64,000 bases of DNA from Chloroflexota bacterium (lineage in GTDB: Bacteria > Chloroflexota > Dehalococcoidia > Lucifugimonadales > UBA3495), in the NCBI GenBank assembly GCA_028874075.1, contig JAPPLU010000090.1, forward strand, positions 1-64,000, in the 5' to 3' direction. The notes beneath the pieces are model-generated. The model was not told the DNA's origin. It made no database searches and saw only the letters and a program-made list of their open reading frames with translations. Shown in pieces: positions 55,764-62,828 of the stretch. Each line of letters begins with the position of its first letter. Positions within the stretch are counted from its first letter, which is position 1. A program made the translations under genes and the position numbers.

Positions 55764-56688
55764 CCATCCCCTGGATCTGGAAGCCAGCCTGATGGGTGGA
55801 CAGGCCCACCGCTGGCGGATTGAGGGCACAGAGGACGATCCCTGGTTCTCCGGCGTAGTGCGAGGCAACTTCATTCGCATGCGGCAACTGGGCCCCAATT
55901 GTGTGGAATTCCGTGCGGCCCCCTGGCCCGAAGCCTCCTGCATCCCCATTCTCCAGCACTATTTCCGGTTGGACGACAACCTGCTCCGCATCCAGAAGGA
56001 AATCAGCCATGACTTCCGGGTGGCAGCTATGGTAGACCAATACCCCGGTCTGCGTGTCCTGCGCCAGGAACCCTGGGAATGCCTGGTAGCCTACATTTGC
56101 TCGGCCAACTCAAACATCCAGCGCATACACCAGGTGCTCGAAAACATCGCCCAAGCCTTTGGCAGTCCCATTGATCTGGACGGCCATGTGCGCCACTCCT
56201 TTCCCACACCGGTGCAGTTGGTGGAAGCCGGCGAAATGGAGTTGCGCCGCCTGGGACTGGGTTTTCGCGCCCCCTACGTGGACCGGGCCACCAGGGAAGT
56301 GGTGGAAGGCTCCCTGGACCTGAACGCTCTCACGCGCCAGCCTTATTTTGAAGCCAAGGAACGCCTGATGCAGTGCTACGGCATTGGCAGCAAAATCGCC
56401 GACTGCATTGCGGTATTTTCCCTGGAAAAACTCGAAGCATTCCCCATCGACGTCTGGGTGCGCCGCGCACTGGGCGAGTGGTATTTCCCGGGCGATAAGC
56501 CCCCGCCTGACCGGGAACTCCTGGCCTGGGCCCAGGGCTATTTTGGCCAATACGCCGGCTACGCCCAGCAGTACTTGTTCCACGGGCGAAGGCTGCAGAA
56601 GCGCGGCAAGGGGCAATCTACAGATGTTAGTGTAGAAGCCAGACACGAGAATATGCAGGAAGAAACCCCGCCTGGGTCCGTTGGCTGA
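55747..56688 (+). CDS. 8-oxoguanine DNA glycosylase (OGG1 type)
   Basis: A 313-residue HhH-GPD base-excision repair enzyme that removes oxidised guanine and cleaves the abasic site. The helix-hairpin-helix contains Lys216 in CYGIGSKIADC and the catalytic Asp235 in FPIDVWVRR, 19 residues apart as in OGG1. The N-terminal domain and DQYPGLRVLRQEPWECLVAYICSANSN match the family. It starts with GTG 17 nt before the DinG stop and is translationally coupled to it, giving a DNA-repair pair. Confidence 0.9.
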   Translation: MELVVDHPLDLEASLMGGQAHRWRIEGTEDDPWFSGVVRGNFIRMRQLGPNCVEFRAAPWPEASCIPILQHYFRLDDNLLRIQKEISHDFRVAAMVDQYPGLRVLRQEPWECLVAYICSANSNIQRIHQVLENIAQAFGSPIDLDGHVRHSFPTPVQLVEAGEMELRRLGLGFRAPYVDRATREVVEGSLDLNALTRQPYFEAKERLMQCYGIGSKIADCIAVFSLEKLEAFPIDVWVRRALGEWYFPGDKPPPDRELLAWAQGYFGQYAGYAQQYLFHGRRLQKRGKGQSTDVSVEARHENMQEETPPGSVG

Positions 56689-56700
56689 CAGACCACTCCC

Positions 56701-57738
56701 CTACGGCGTTAGCAACAGCTTACCGAAAAAGTTGGCTTCCTCCATCGTCTGATGGGCAGCGGACGCCTCTGCCAGTGGGAAAACCTGGTGTATCGCCGGC
56801 CGAATAACTCCCCGGTTCAGCATCTCGACGATCTGCCGCATGTCTTCCTTGCTGCCCATGAAGGTGCCGTAAATCTCTATCTGGCGGGTGAAGAGCAGCC
56901 CCAGGTGCAGTTCGGCTCGCAGCCCGGTGGTAGCGCCGCAAATTGTATACCGCCCCCCGGGCCGCAGTGAATTGAAGGCGCTGGTGAAGAACTCGGCGCC
57001 TACGTGATCCACCAGAACGTCAACTCCAGCGCCGCCAGTCAGCGCCTTCACCCTTTCCACAACATCCTCTTCCCGGTAGTTGATAACCTCGTCGGCGCCA
57101 AGTTCCCGGGCTTTGGCGGCCTTTTCCGCAGTGCTGGTGGTGGCGATAACCCTGGCTCCCACCACATTCTTCGCCACCTGTATGGCCGCGGTGCCCACGC
57201 CAGCCGAGGCAGAAAGTACAAGCACTGTCTCCCACGGTTGCAAGGCTGCCCGCCTCACCATCATGTTCCACACGGGAAGGAAGGTTGTTGGAACGGCGGC
57301 GGCTTCCTCATAACTCACCGAGTCGCCAATCTTGTGGGCATTTACCGCCGGGACCGTGATGAACTCGGCGTAACTGCCGTCCGAGGCGCTGCCCATGAAC
57401 CTGGAGCGAGGACAGAGATCGTCCCGCCCAGACATGCAGGCCGGGCACTGGTTGCAGCTGATTCGCGGATTCACTACCACGCGATCTCCGGGCTGAAGGC
57501 TTCGGACTCCTTCTCCCACCTCCACCAAGTCGCCAGCGCAGTCTCCGCCCAGAATCAACGGCGGCGGAAACTCCCGACGCAGGCCACGCCCACCCTCCCG
57601 AGTGTACAAGTCAAGACGGTTCAGCGCCGAGGCACGTACCCGGATCTTCATTTCGCCCGCTCCTGCCGCCGGATCTGGCCGCTCCCCGTAGACTAACGCT
57701 TCCGGACCGCCGTGAGCTTCAATGTAAACAGCCTTCAT
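56701..57738 (-). CDS. Zinc-dependent medium-chain dehydrogenase/quinone oxidoreductase
   Basis: A 345-residue MDR-family oxidoreductase. The N-terminal catalytic domain has GGDCAGDLVEVGEGV and structural zinc ligands in CNQCPACMSGRDDLC, and the Rossmann domain contains the nucleotide-binding VLVLSASAGVGTAAIQVAK. Typical substrates are alcohols, aldehydes or quinones with NAD(P)H. The ATG at 57738 with GGGAGGAGAGGG upstream is preferred over a frame extending to 57843. It is convergent with the glycosylase gene. Confidence 0.88.
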   Translation of the reverse strand: MKAVYIEAHGGPEALVYGERPDPAAGAGEMKIRVRASALNRLDLYTREGGRGLRREFPPPLILGGDCAGDLVEVGEGVRSLQPGDRVVVNPRISCNQCPACMSGRDDLCPRSRFMGSASDGSYAEFITVPAVNAHKIGDSVSYEEAAAVPTTFLPVWNMMVRRAALQPWETVLVLSASAGVGTAAIQVAKNVVGARVIATTSTAEKAAKARELGADEVINYREEDVVERVKALTGGAGVDVLVDHVGAEFFTSAFNSLRPGGRYTICGATTGLRAELHLGLLFTRQIEIYGTFMGSKEDMRQIVEMLNRGVIRPAIHQVFPLAEASAAHQTMEEANFFGKLLLTP

Positions 57739-57809
57739 CGGTCCCTCTCCTCCCTGATTCCATTTGCCGATTATGCTTATTGGTGGGCCCGGCCCAGGGT
57801 TCCAGTTAC

Positions 57810-58022
57810 CTAAGGCCTGCGCCCCTCGTAACAGTCGTTGCAAAGGTAGACTATCGCCAGCGCCTCCTCGTGGCTGGAAATCCGGCCACAGCGGGGAATC
57901 TCACTGTCGTGACTCCACGGCTGGTGAAATTTGCCACCGCACATCTGGCACGAGGTTTGGTGGACACCATCCAGGGCATCTTCACAGATAACACATGACT
58001 CGCGTTCCAGTTCTTCCTGCAT
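57810..58022 (-). CDS. Small zinc-finger-like protein
   Basis: A 70-residue protein with C10xxC13, C25xxC28, His33, His38, C45 and C61xxC64, a pattern suited to binding one or two zinc ions (treble-clef or RING-like). It is preceded by a strong GGGGGGAGGTG ribosome-binding site and lies between the CCA-adding enzyme gene and the dehydrogenase gene, all in the same direction. Family not recognised. A role in nucleic-acid or protein binding is inference. Confidence 0.65.
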   Translation of the reverse strand: MQEELERESCVICEDALDGVHQTSCQMCGGKFHQPWSHDSEIPRCGRISSHEEALAIVYLCNDCYEGRRP

Positions 58023-58067
58023 ATCGGGGCACCTCCCCCCAAAGTGTCCCTTCCTCAGTCGCCGTCC

Positions 58068-59366
58068 CTACCCGTAACTGCCACCCTCCTGGGACGTAAC
58101 CAGGCTCTTCACCCACTGGCGTTCCTCTTCCTCAGAAGTGACCGTGCGGTCAATTCGCATGTCCCTCAACTGGGCCAGGATCTTTCCCAGCATCGGCCCC
58201 CTGGGGACACCCATATTCACCAGGTCGCCCCCCTTGAGTGCCGGTTTGATTTCGCCGTTTCCAGCCAGATACCTGACTAAATTTCGGGCCATTTCCGGCG
58301 AATGACAAATGGAGGACACAATCCTGACCGTATCCGTTTGGTGGGTTTCAAGCAGGTGAACCAGCGCCGACAGGGGCAGATCCGCAACCTCAAGTCGGGG
58401 TGCTAACAGCCGCAGTTCCGTGCTGCTTCGCACAACGTTTGCCCAGGCACGGGGCATATTTAACCTTCGGACCAGGGCCTCACCGTCCGCCTGGGACAGC
58501 GGATAGGCCAGCGCCGCAAGCCAGGGGCGCCATTCCTGCACCGGTTTATCTTGTTCATTTCTTCCGGTCTCGACCCACCTCGCCACCCTTTCCCCCTGAC
58601 CCAGCCCTTGCACAATTGAGGAAAGCAGTCCCAACTCTGCCGCCCGGCCCAACACCTTCTCAGGGCGCCGTTCCCTGAAAATCAATTCCATCTCGTGCCG
58701 CAGCCGGTCGCCGGTTACCGCATCGCAGCCTTTTCCATCCACTTCCGTGCCGAATTGGCTGAGGGTTTCTCCATCAAGTGCGAAGTCCAGCCTCTGTTCA
58801 TACCGGACGGCCCTGAACAAGCGGGTGGGGTCATCATTGAAGCTTCGCGGATGAATGGTTCGGACCAACCGGTTCTCCAGATCCTGCCGTCCGCCCAAAG
58901 GATCAATCAGTCCTTCTTCACCACCTTCAAGGGGCAACGCCATTGCGTTGATTGAGAAGTCCCGCCGGGCCAGGTCATCCTGTAATGACGACGGTTCAAC
59001 GACGGGCAAGGCGCCGGGAATGGGATAGACTTCCTTCCTGGCGGTAACCAGGTCTATTTCGGCGCCGTTTAGTTCAACCGTGGCTGTGCCGAATCTGTTG
59101 TGGACTGTCACCCGTCCTTTCACCCGCTGCGCCAGGGCCCGCGCCAGTGAGGGGGCGTCGCCTTCAACTACAAAGTCCAGGTCTCGTATTTCCCAGCCCA
59201 GTAGCCAATCGCGCACCGGACCACCAACCAGGTATACGGGGAGAGCATGAGTCTTGGCCAGTTCCTTCAGCGCACTGAACAAGACGAGAAGGCCACCACC
59301 GATTAGGTCTTCGATAGCAGGCTGGGTGACTGGGGTAAGACGGGGGACGTCAGCGGACGGGTTCAT
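58068..59366 (-). CDS. CCA-adding enzyme / polynucleotide adenylyltransferase family protein
   Basis: A 432-residue class II nucleotidyltransferase that builds or repairs the tRNA 3' CCA end (or a poly(A) polymerase relative). The head has GGPVRDWLLG (48-53 onward) with Asp62 and Asp64 in RDLDFVVEG, then RRDFSINAMAL, DPLGGRQDLENRLVRTIHPRSFNDDPTRLFRAVRYEQRLDFALD. The C-terminal half is helical and divergent. The ATG at 59366 sits 9 nt from a TATAAT on the minus strand, predicting a leaderless transcript. Longer frames upstream are not family-like. Confidence 0.88.
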   Translation of the reverse strand: MNPSADVPRLTPVTQPAIEDLIGGGLLVLFSALKELAKTHALPVYLVGGPVRDWLLGWEIRDLDFVVEGDAPSLARALAQRVKGRVTVHNRFGTATVELNGAEIDLVTARKEVYPIPGALPVVEPSSLQDDLARRDFSINAMALPLEGGEEGLIDPLGGRQDLENRLVRTIHPRSFNDDPTRLFRAVRYEQRLDFALDGETLSQFGTEVDGKGCDAVTGDRLRHEMELIFRERRPEKVLGRAAELGLLSSIVQGLGQGERVARWVETGRNEQDKPVQEWRPWLAALAYPLSQADGEALVRRLNMPRAWANVVRSSTELRLLAPRLEVADLPLSALVHLLETHQTDTVRIVSSICHSPEMARNLVRYLAGNGEIKPALKGGDLVNMGVPRGPMLGKILAQLRDMRIDRTVTSEEEERQWVKSLVTSQEGGSYG

Positions 59367-59375
59367 AGCGGAAAA

Positions 59376-59384
59376 ATTATAGCA
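59376..59384 (-). promoter_or_regulatory. Extended -10 promoter, leaderless, of the CCA gene
   Basis: The minus strand reads TGCTATAAT (an extended -10, TGn plus TATAAT). Transcription should start at or a few bases before the ATG at 59366. No strong -35 is needed with an extended -10. Confidence 0.55.
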
Positions 59385-59614
59385 TACGGCGGCAGGTTTC
59401 CCCGTCACGGTCGAATCATAACTTGGCGCCGAGGAAACCGTTTTGGGTACGCCATGCAACAGTTCAGAGTTAGTGTGTCATCGTAACCTCCAACGCGCCT
59501 TTCCGGCACAGGCCCAAGTCCTGATTGGTTAAAGGTGATGCAGCCCGATAGTTACCTGGCCTTCTGGACAACGGCCTTCGACGGTATGGCGGCTTGAGCC
59601 AGCAGAGCAACCAC

Positions 59615-59641
59615 ATCAACTCTCCACAGTTATGACACCTG
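59615..59641 (+). repeat. 27-bp direct repeat, left copy
   Basis: TCAACTCT-n2-ACAGTTATGACACCTGC. It matches 60217-60243 at 23 of 27 positions. The two copies flank the ~600-bp stretch that contains copy B of the dispersed repeat. Confidence 0.5.
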
Positions 59642-59983
59642 CCTCTCGATTCCCACGGTAACGCTTCCCTACCATACTTGCATGGCCTGTAACAGGCATA
59701 ACCATGGCAAGCTCAGGTGCCCCTCTCCTTCTGTTACAGGGGCCGGGGTGAGAGCGTACCCTTGGCTCAGGTCAGGACAACGGCCCAAAACGGCCCAAAA
59801 CGGCCCAAAACGGCCCGGAATGGCCCACTCGATCTGCCTCTTTCCTATCTGGCCGGTGGCCCGAAAATGGACCACCGGGGCGTCATCTGGCCTCCACTTC
59901 AGATACGAAGCGGTCCAAAATGGACCAGAATGGCACAGAAATACAGAAATTTATCCTTTTTGGAAGCCCCGAGGGCAGGCGGG
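59632..59983 (-). repeat. Dispersed repeat, copy B (~350 bp, inverted)
   Basis: The reverse complement of this segment aligns with 51484-51833 over nearly equal length (352 versus 350 bp). The 10-bp unit (GGCCCAAAAC on the plus strand) occurs three times here and twice in copy A, so copy number varies between the elements. It also contains an internal 10-bp inverted repeat (CCTGTAACAG at 59685-59694 and CTGTTACAGG at 59730-59739). Confidence 0.75.
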
Positions 59984-60112
59984 ACCCCATTGGCTGGCCG
60001 GCGGTTCCGGCCCTTCGGGAGGTGGTTGGAATTCCCTTTCCCTGGGAGCTTGTGGCGGACAGTCCCCACGGAAATCACAACATGGCCCGGGGAAGTCCAT
60101 CATTCCTCAGCA

Positions 60113-60158
60113 GGCCGAATCCGGTAAGGTCAAGGCGAAATGAAGACCGGATTCGGCC
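60113..60158. repeat. 13-bp perfect inverted repeat
   Basis: GGCCGAATCCGGT (60113-60125) and ACCGGATTCGGCC (60146-60158) are exact reverse complements, separated by 20 nt. They resemble common intergenic palindromes of the GGATTCCGGC type. A terminator function is possible but there is no T run. Confidence 0.5.
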
Positions 60159-60216
60159 AAGTTTCTGCATGTCTGTTTTCGCCGGTATGACCGGTTAAGT
60201 GGGTAAGGCGCTCCCC

Positions 60217-60243
60217 TCAACTCTGAACAGTTACGACACCGGC
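60217..60243 (+). repeat. 27-bp direct repeat, right copy
   Basis: TCAACTCT-n2-ACAGTTACGACACCGGC, the partner of 59615-59641 (23 of 27 identical). Confidence 0.5.
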
Positions 60244-60250
60244 TTAATTG

Positions 60251-60279
60251 TTGGCGGGATATGGACTATGTGCTAGAAT
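60251..60279 (+). promoter_or_regulatory. Promoter of the in-frame-TGA DsbA-fold gene
   Basis: TTGGCG (60251-60256), a 17-nt spacer and TAGAAT (60274-60279). A very strong ribosome-binding site, AAAGGAGGT (60292-60300), follows, 6 nt before the ATG at 60307. Confidence 0.65.
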
Positions 60280-60306
60280 CGGTACAATTGAAAAGGAGGT
60301 GTCGAA

Positions 60307-60942
60307 ATGGCTGAAGCCGATTTCAAGACCTATTACGATTTTCGTTGACCCTACGTGTACAACGCTGCCATGTGGCTGGCGAAGGTACGCGAAACCACCG
60401 GACAGGAAGTAAACGTAGACTGGCAGCCCTTCTCTCTTGAACAGATTAACAGCGATAACAAGGGCGAAGAGATCAAGTTTTGGGAACAGCCCGGCGTCCT
60501 TGATGGCTCGGACAATACCTTACTGGCCCATCGTGCCGGACTGGCCGCCAAGCGGCAGGGTAAGGAAGCCTTTGAATCTTTCTTCATTGCCCTGCTTAAG
60601 TTGCGCCACGAAGAACGCCGCAGCCTGACCGAGTTGGAAGTGATGGAAGAGGCCGTTGCCAATTCAAGCGTCGATATGGCCCGCTTCCGGGAAGACCTGG
60701 CAGACCCCGACCTGCTGCGGGAGATCGCGGAAAGCCACACCGAGGCCGTGGAAGTCCACGGGGCCTTTGGTGTGCCAACATACGTGTTCCCCAACGGCGG
60801 TACCGCGTTCGTCAAGATGCACATTCCCCCGGATGAACAGGCCGCCGAAATTTACGAGTCCGTCACAAGGGTAATTACCGACGCTCAACACGTGGGCGAG
60901 GTCAAGCGCCCGTCCCCGCCGTGGCCGCACGGCATCATCTAG
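60307..60942 (+). CDS. DsbA-fold oxidoreductase (FrnE/2-hydroxychromene-carboxylate-isomerase-like), probable selenoprotein
   Basis: A 211-residue thioredoxin-superfamily protein of the DsbA/FrnE/HCCA-isomerase group. The frame from the ATG at 60307 reads FKTYYDFR, then TGA as codon 14 (60346-60348), then PYVYNAAMWL and on to a normal stop. The family normally has a catalytic Cys or Ser in the DF-x-CPY context, so TGA replaces that residue and probably encodes selenocysteine, giving U14-P-Y-V17 without a resolving Cys. The cis-Pro loop GVPTYVF is intact. A promoter and an AAAGGAGGT site precede the ATG, and a hairpin follows the TGA. It may reduce peroxides, disulfides or a xenobiotic. Alternatives are a pseudogene or a base error. 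Confidence 0.8.
60354..60391 (+). promoter_or_regulatory. Candidate bacterial SECIS stem-loop
   Basis: The stem CGUGUAC (60354-60360) pairs with GUACGCG (60385-60391), seven pairs including one G-U. Above an internal loop, GCU/GGC-type pairs and GCC (60367-60369) with GGC (60374-60376) close the apical loop AUGU (60370-60373). The apical loop begins 22 nt after the TGA, within the usual distance for bacterial SECIS elements. The apical G is third, while many models want it in the first two positions, so the match is good but imperfect. Confidence 0.55.
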
Positions 60943-61907
60943 GTCTAGCGGGTACTGAGTTGTCCCTGGAAGACCTGGAAGCCTCTCTAGGCATGACTTT
61001 CAGCGACCGGGGCCTGCTTCGACAGGCCCTGGTCCACCGTTCCTACTTGAACGAGCATGGCGGCTCCGCCTTGGATTCCTACGAACGCATGGAGTTTCTT
61101 GGCGATGCCGTGCTTGAGTTGATTGTTTCCACCGAGCTTTACCAGAACCTGCCCCGGGTAGCCGAGGGAGAGTTGACCAAAGGCCGCTCTTCCCTGGTTT
61201 GCCGTGCCAGTCTCGCCCGTGCCGCCCGTCGCCTCTCGCTGGGCAAGCATCTTTCACTGGGCAAAGGCGAGATGGAGTCGGGAGGTCATAACCGGGAGTC
61301 CATTCTCGAAGAGACCTTTGAGGCCCTGGTCGCGGCCATCTATTTGGATCAGGGGTACGATGCGGCTCGCCGCTTTGTTCTCAGGGCTCTTGAACCTGAC
61401 TTTGACAGCATTTGGACCCTGGGCCGGGCTGTGGATAACCCCAAATCCCGCCTGCAGGAACTGATTCAGGGCATGGGCAAGCCCACTCCCCATTACCAAC
61501 TGGTCTCGTCTGAGGGCCCCGACCACCAACCTGTCTTCACTGTTGAGGTGCTGGTTGGGGACGAAGTGTTGGGGCAAGGGGCCGGCAATCGTAAGACCGA
61601 CGCGGAACGGGCGGCCGCCCAGGTTGCCCTGGACCGGAATGCCGTTACCTCAGCTCGTAAGTCCAGCAACGAACTCTCTGCTCAGGCTGCATCTCTGCCC
61701 AATGTATCAGCTCACTCCGACAAATTTGAAGACTCCCCAAAAGGCAACCTATGCTCTCTTTCTTCCAGAGAAACCGGGAAAGCAACAAGCAAAAGACCGA
61801 TGAAGGCGTTAAACGAAGCCGTGAGCGCTGGTTCGGCCGCATCCTTGACGTTCTTCGCTCCTCTAACCTGGATGAAGCGGTTTGGGAAGAACTTGAAGAA
61901 ATCCTGA
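60921..61907 (+). CDS. rnc: Ribonuclease III with a long C-terminal extension
   Basis: A 328-residue (as drawn) endonuclease that cuts double-stranded RNA, including rRNA precursors. The catalytic domain has SYERMEFLGDAVLELIV and the second acidic motif ILEETFEALVAAIYLDQG. The dsRNA-binding domain spans about residues 172-240 (SRLQELIQGMGKPTPHYQLV to AERAAAQVALD). About 90 low-complexity residues follow, the last 157 nt overlapping ftsY. GTG at 60921 overlaps the previous gene; a TTG at 60960 fits family length better. Confidence 0.9.
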   Translation: MAARHHLGLAGTELSLEDLEASLGMTFSDRGLLRQALVHRSYLNEHGGSALDSYERMEFLGDAVLELIVSTELYQNLPRVAEGELTKGRSSLVCRASLARAARRLSLGKHLSLGKGEMESGGHNRESILEETFEALVAAIYLDQGYDAARRFVLRALEPDFDSIWTLGRAVDNPKSRLQELIQGMGKPTPHYQLVSSEGPDHQPVFTVEVLVGDEVLGQGAGNRKTDAERAAAQVALDRNAVTSARKSSNELSAQAASLPNVSAHSDKFEDSPKGNLCSLSSRETGKATSKRPMKALNEAVSAGSAASLTFFAPLTWMKRFGKNLKKS

Positions 61908-62707
61908 TCTCCGCCGACGTAGGTGTCGACTCGGCCCTGCGCATCATCGAAGAGTTGAGGGAAAAGGTTCGGAACGAGGGCATTTCGGACGCCGACTCCG
62001 CCTTCAACCTTCTCAAGGAAACCCTGTCCCATGAACTGGCTCGCGGAGAGGCCCCCGAAACCTGGTCTGAGGGTGCTGCCGGAACGGGGCCCTACGTGAT
62101 ACTTATGGTCGGCGTTAACGGCGTGGGCAAGACCACCAGCATTGCCAAATTGGCCTATCACCTTACCCGGGAAGGAAAGAAAGTCGTTCTCGGCGCCGCA
62201 GACACCTTCCGTGCCGCCGCCGAGGAACAGCTGGAAATCCTTGGTGACCGGGTGGGCGTAGAGGTAATCAGCCACCAGTCCGGTGCCGACCCCGGCGCCG
62301 TGGCTTATGACGCCTACCACGCCAGCAAGGCCCGAGGCGCAGACGTGCTGATTGTGGATACGGCGGGGCGGCTTCATACACGCACCAATTTGATGGAAGA
62401 ATTGAAAAAGGTCCACCGAGTTATACGCCGGCTGGATCCGAACGCCCCCCAGGAAGTCTTGCTGACCCTGGACGCGACGACCGGTTTGAACGGTCTGGCC
62501 CAGGCCAGGGCATTCACCGAGGCGGTCGGCTGCACCGGCATTTTTCTGGCAAAGCTGGACGGCACGGCTCGAGGCGGCATAGCCCTTGCCATCAAGCAGG
62601 AATTGAACGTACCCATTCTCTTCATTGGCACCGGAGAATCCCTGGAAGACATTGCCCCCTTTGATGCCGAAGATTTCGTGGAATCTCTTCTCGCCCCGGT
62701 TTCTTAA
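61751..62707 (+). CDS. ftsY: Signal recognition particle receptor FtsY
   Basis: A 318-residue SRP-family GTPase that receives ribosome-SRP complexes at the membrane. It has a short basic/acidic N-terminus, the N domain with [16 protein letters not shown], and the G domain with [15 protein letters not shown] (P-loop), [20 protein letters not shown] and the guanine-specificity region [10 protein letters not shown]. It ends with a SRP54-type [16 protein letters not shown] helix. Its start lies inside the end of the rnc frame. Confidence 0.96.
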   Translation: MLSFFQRNRESNKQKTDEGVKRSRERWFGRILDVLRSSNLDEAVWEELEEILISADVGVDSALRIIEELREKVRNEGISDADSAFNLLKETLSHELARGEAPETWSEGAAGTGPYVILMVGVNGVGKTTSIAKLAYHLTREGKKVVLGAADTFRAAAEEQLEILGDRVGVEVISHQSGADPGAVAYDAYHASKARGADVLIVDTAGRLHTRTNLMEELKKVHRVIRRLDPNAPQEVLLTLDATTGLNGLAQARAFTEAVGCTGIFLAKLDGTARGGIALAIKQELNVPILFIGTGESLEDIAPFDAEDFVESLLAPVS

Positions 62708-62828
62708 CGGGGGGCCTATCCCCCTGCTTAACGGCGGCCCTTGATGGACGTGTTCCTCTCAATCTCTCTTCCTCAATCCAGAGGTGTCGGACCCGTAAAC
62801 ACATTCCTTTGTTCTACCGGGGCCTACC

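Larger units (their letters stand above)
59385..60250. other. Gene-poor region upstream of the DsbA-fold gene
   Basis: No convincing protein. It holds copy B of the dispersed repeat (59632-59983), a 27-bp direct repeat pair, a 13-bp perfect inverted repeat, and a short reverse copy of AACTCTGAAC-like sequence near 59458-59472. The frames here (for example 59682-60143) change frame across the repeats and look like translated repeat. Confidence 0.6.

Noticed and set aside
59682..60198. Plus-strand frames through dispersed repeat copy B
   Set aside because: They shift frame relative to the translated copy A and consist of simple-repeat peptides.
60355..60942. DsbA-fold gene starting at the GTG at 60355
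   Set aside because: This start lacks a ribosome-binding site and would remove strand 1 and the active site. The AAAGGAGGT site and promoter point to 60307.
62705..62730. Terminator after ftsY (GGGGGG...CCCCC)
   Set aside because: The stem is only about 5 bp and no T run follows.
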